Source: Natronomonas sp. (lineage in GTDB: Archaea; Halobacteriota; Halobacteria; Halobacteriales; Haloarculaceae). Taken from it: a DNA stretch of 6,159 nt. Within the stretch, counting starts at the first letter, position 1. Every line of letters begins with the position of its first letter. The stretch lies in contig SLIW01000372.1 in assembly GCA_007135435.1 (NCBI GenBank), positions 1 through 6,159 on the forward strand, in the 5' to 3' direction. Below the pieces are notes generated by a model. It was not told the origin of the DNA and made no database searches. It saw only the letters and a list, made by a program, of their open reading frames with translations. Of the stretch, positions 4,853-6,159 are shown piece by piece. The position numbers and the translations under genes are program-made.

Positions 4853-5761
4853 ATGACCAAGCGTCACGTCTCGTTGCCGGACGCCGCCGAGGAGGGGCTC
4901 CGGTCGTTCCTCGAGGAGGTCGACCGCCGGCTCTCCGGCGACGAGGACACCTGCGACGTCGTCGAGGACGTGCTGGTGGACCTCCACGGCGACCGGGACG
5001 CCTACGAGCGCTGGCGGGCGGGCGACGACGTCTCGCCCGCCGAGCGGGTCCGTCTGCAGGGGTACGATCCGTGCAACGCGACGCTCGAGAGCGAGTACTA
5101 CGCGGAGGTCGAGACCATGGCGGACAACGAGTACGAGCGCTCGAAGCACCTCCAGTGGCTCTGGCGGCAGTTCGACGCCACGCCGATGGCCGACAACGTC
5201 GAGTTCGCCCTGCGGTTCCGGCGGATGCTCGCCGATCACCTCTTCGCCGAGTGCGGCGACGACTGCCGGTTCTTCAAGGGGATCACCTTCACCTACGGGC
5301 ACAACATCTCCGTCGGCGACAACGTGGTCGTCCACGACGACGTCCACCTCGACGACCGCGGCGAGCTCTCGATCGGCGACCGGGTCTCGATCTCCGACGG
5401 CGTCCACGTCTACAGCCACGACCACGACGTCGTCGACCAGACGCAGGTCGAGAACTACCACACGATCGTCGAGGACGACGTCCGCCTCACCTTCGACGCG
5501 ATGGTCCGGGCGGGCGTCAAGATCGGCGAGAACGCCATCGTGGGCGCCCGATCCGTCGTCCAGTCGGACGTTCCCGCCCACCACGTCGTCGTGGGGATGC
5601 CCGCGAAGAGCGTCAGCGTCAAACCGGGCTGGGAGGACGTCGCCGAGCCGGTGGACGCCGACCACCCGGACGGCCGCGCGGAGCGGAAGCTCCCCTACGA
5701 CCTGCCGGAGGACCTCGAGCCGTTCGACGAGTTCCAGCGCGACCTCTCGCCGCCGGAGTGA
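4853..5761 (+). CDS. Hexapeptide-repeat (left-handed beta-helix) O-acyltransferase
   Basis: A 302-residue protein of the acetyltransferase class typified by maltose and galactoside O-acetyltransferases, which move acetyl from acetyl-CoA to a sugar or similar hydroxyl. The catalytic half (about 139-255) is a left-handed beta-helix: ISVGDNVVVHDDVHLD (152-167), LSIGDRVSISDG (172-183), VKIGENAIVGARSVV (222-236) and the closing VVVGMPAKSV (245-254), matching the usual V-x-G-x-P-A-K end of the family. H189 or H191 in VYSHDHD (186-192) is the likely catalytic histidine. Residues 67-130 resemble the maltose acetyltransferase N-terminal domain (LQWLWRQFDATPMADN at 100-115). The first 60 residues are an extra acidic helical region, making it longer than the roughly 180-200-residue bacterial enzymes. 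The ATG at 4853 fits the promoter box. The acceptor is unknown, and no sugar-pathway neighbour helps. No signal peptide is seen, so it is presumed cytoplasmic. Confidence 0.94.
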   Translation: MTKRHVSLPDAAEEGLRSFLEEVDRRLSGDEDTCDVVEDVLVDLHGDRDAYERWRAGDDVSPAERVRLQGYDPCNATLESEYYAEVETMADNEYERSKHLQWLWRQFDATPMADNVEFALRFRRMLADHLFAECGDDCRFFKGITFTYGHNISVGDNVVVHDDVHLDDRGELSIGDRVSISDGVHVYSHDHDVVDQTQVENYHTIVEDDVRLTFDAMVRAGVKIGENAIVGARSVVQSDVPAHHVVVGMPAKSVSVKPGWEDVAEPVDADHPDGRAERKLPYDLPEDLEPFDEFQRDLSPPE

Positions 5762-5823
5762 GTTCGCCGTCGGCAGCTCCTGTCTGGGCGCCATCGACAC
5801 CGCTGGTCCGAGCTGCGCCGTCA

Positions 5824-5900
5824 CCAGCACCATCGAAGCCGCGCCGGCGACAACTCCCATCTGAACCGTACCGTCGCCAACTCTCGTCTGAGCCACGCCG
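5824..5900. repeat. Degenerate tandem repeat with 27-base period
   Basis: Two related copies start at 5851 and 5878 and agree at 17 of the first 23 bases; all six differences are transitions. A weaker third copy at 5824-5850 matches its neighbour at about 16 of 27 bases. The repeats lie in non-coding DNA about 60-140 bases after the acyltransferase stop. Confidence 0.6.
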
Positions 5901-5955
5901 GCAGGCCGTCGTCGCGATGGCGATCGCCTAGCCGATCGTTCGACCGAACCTGACT

Positions 5956-5976
5956 GACTCGCCACCCCAGCGAGTC
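5956..5976. terminator. Perfect seven-base hairpin, possible terminator or binding site
   Basis: GACTCGC (5956-5962) and GCGAGTC (5970-5976) are perfect inverted repeats around a seven-base loop. A shorter inverted repeat, GTTCG-AC-CGAAC, is at 5938-5949 just before it. The pair lies 195 bases after the acyltransferase stop without a T-run, so a terminator role is weakly supported; a protein binding site is equally possible. Confidence 0.3.
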
Positions 5977-6096
5977 GATCGTCGCGAACCTCCATCAGCC
6001 AAACCCCGGATTCCGTCGGTAAGGAGGGCTTACTCCGGTGATGCCTGCATTGCCCCGGGGAATAGCCAAGTAGGATGGGAACGTGTAGCATACCCA

Positions 6097-6159
6097 ATGG
6101 AGCTCTGGGGCTGGCTCGTCGTCTACCTGGTGCTGTTCGCCCTCTTGCATCTGGTGCTC
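6097..6159 (+). CDS. N-terminus of a membrane protein, cut by the window edge
   Basis: Twenty-one codons from the ATG at 6097 run to the last base without a stop. They encode MELWGWLVVYLVLFALLHLV and one further Leu, a nearly continuous hydrophobic segment starting four residues from the N-terminus, so it is a signal anchor or first membrane helix. Third positions are nearly all G or C, in line with real genes here. Haloarchaea have many short uncharacterised membrane proteins that begin this way; the family cannot be told from this fragment. Confidence 0.62.
   Translation, partial: MELWGWLVVYLVLFALLHLVL

Larger units (their letters stand above)
5762..6096. other. Gene-free stretch after the acyltransferase gene
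   Basis: These 335 bases contain no convincing gene on either strand. A long minus-strand open frame crosses them, but it continues antisense through the whole acyltransferase gene and is its shadow. Visible contents are degenerate 27-base repeats (5824-5900), a seven-base hairpin (5956-5976), a smaller structured segment with a GGAGG in its loop (6006-6038) and an 11-codon reading frame (6038-6073). No clear TATA box could be picked for the gene at 6097. Confidence 0.65.

Noticed and set aside
4486..5931. 481-codon plus-strand frame overlapping the acyltransferase gene
   Set aside because: It is an Arg-rich shadow frame; the acyltransferase frame shows clear hexapeptide repeats and the expected catalytic histidine region.
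4823..6097. 424-codon minus-strand frame through the acyltransferase gene and the following gap
   Set aside because: Most of it is antisense to a well-supported gene, and the part outside that gene has no recognisable motif.

Overview
The window looks like chromosomal DNA from a halophilic archaeon (class Halobacteria). Base composition is very high in G+C, codon third positions in the genes are almost always G or C, and the proteins are acidic and rich in Asp, Glu, Ala and Val. Several genes have AT-rich boxes about 26-30 bases before a start codon with no Shine-Dalgarno sequence, which is the leaderless promoter layout common in haloarchaea. No rRNA, tRNA, CRISPR array, insertion sequence or prophage gene was seen.

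Layout, left to right. Positions 1-349 are gene-free and carry two perfect or near-perfect tandem repeat arrays. A short leaderless gene (381-512, +) encodes a 43-residue ribbon-helix-helix protein. It is convergent with a minus-strand pair: a PRC-barrel gene (1006-1245) followed six bases later by nob1 (538-999), the PIN-domain nuclease that matures the 3' end of 16S rRNA. A 163-base divergent promoter region separates this pair from infB (1409-3214, +), the translation initiation factor aIF5B. Three haloarchaeal genes of unknown role follow: a four-helix membrane protein (3312-3758, -), a two-helix membrane protein of 62 residues (3852-4040, +), and a soluble protein resembling the DUF5811 group (4142-4480, -). 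A 372-base gene-free stretch with imperfect repeats precedes a 302-residue hexapeptide-repeat acyltransferase (4853-5761, +). After another 335 gene-free bases, a membrane protein gene begins at 6097 and runs off the window.

The functional core is infB / PRC-barrel / nob1. aIF5B joins the ribosomal subunits, Nob1 finishes the small subunit, and the PRC-barrel protein probably belongs to the small CdpB-type proteins linked to FtsZ-based division in haloarchaea. The shared promoter region suggests these functions are expressed together. The other genes show no clear pathway link to one another.

The window is mostly an ordinary conserved haloarchaeal locus. The least explained parts are the gene-free stretches, three of which hold repeats spaced 27 bases apart although the repeat sequences are unrelated, and an inverted repeat sitting on a promoter at 3812-3831. 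No clearly new multi-gene system was found.
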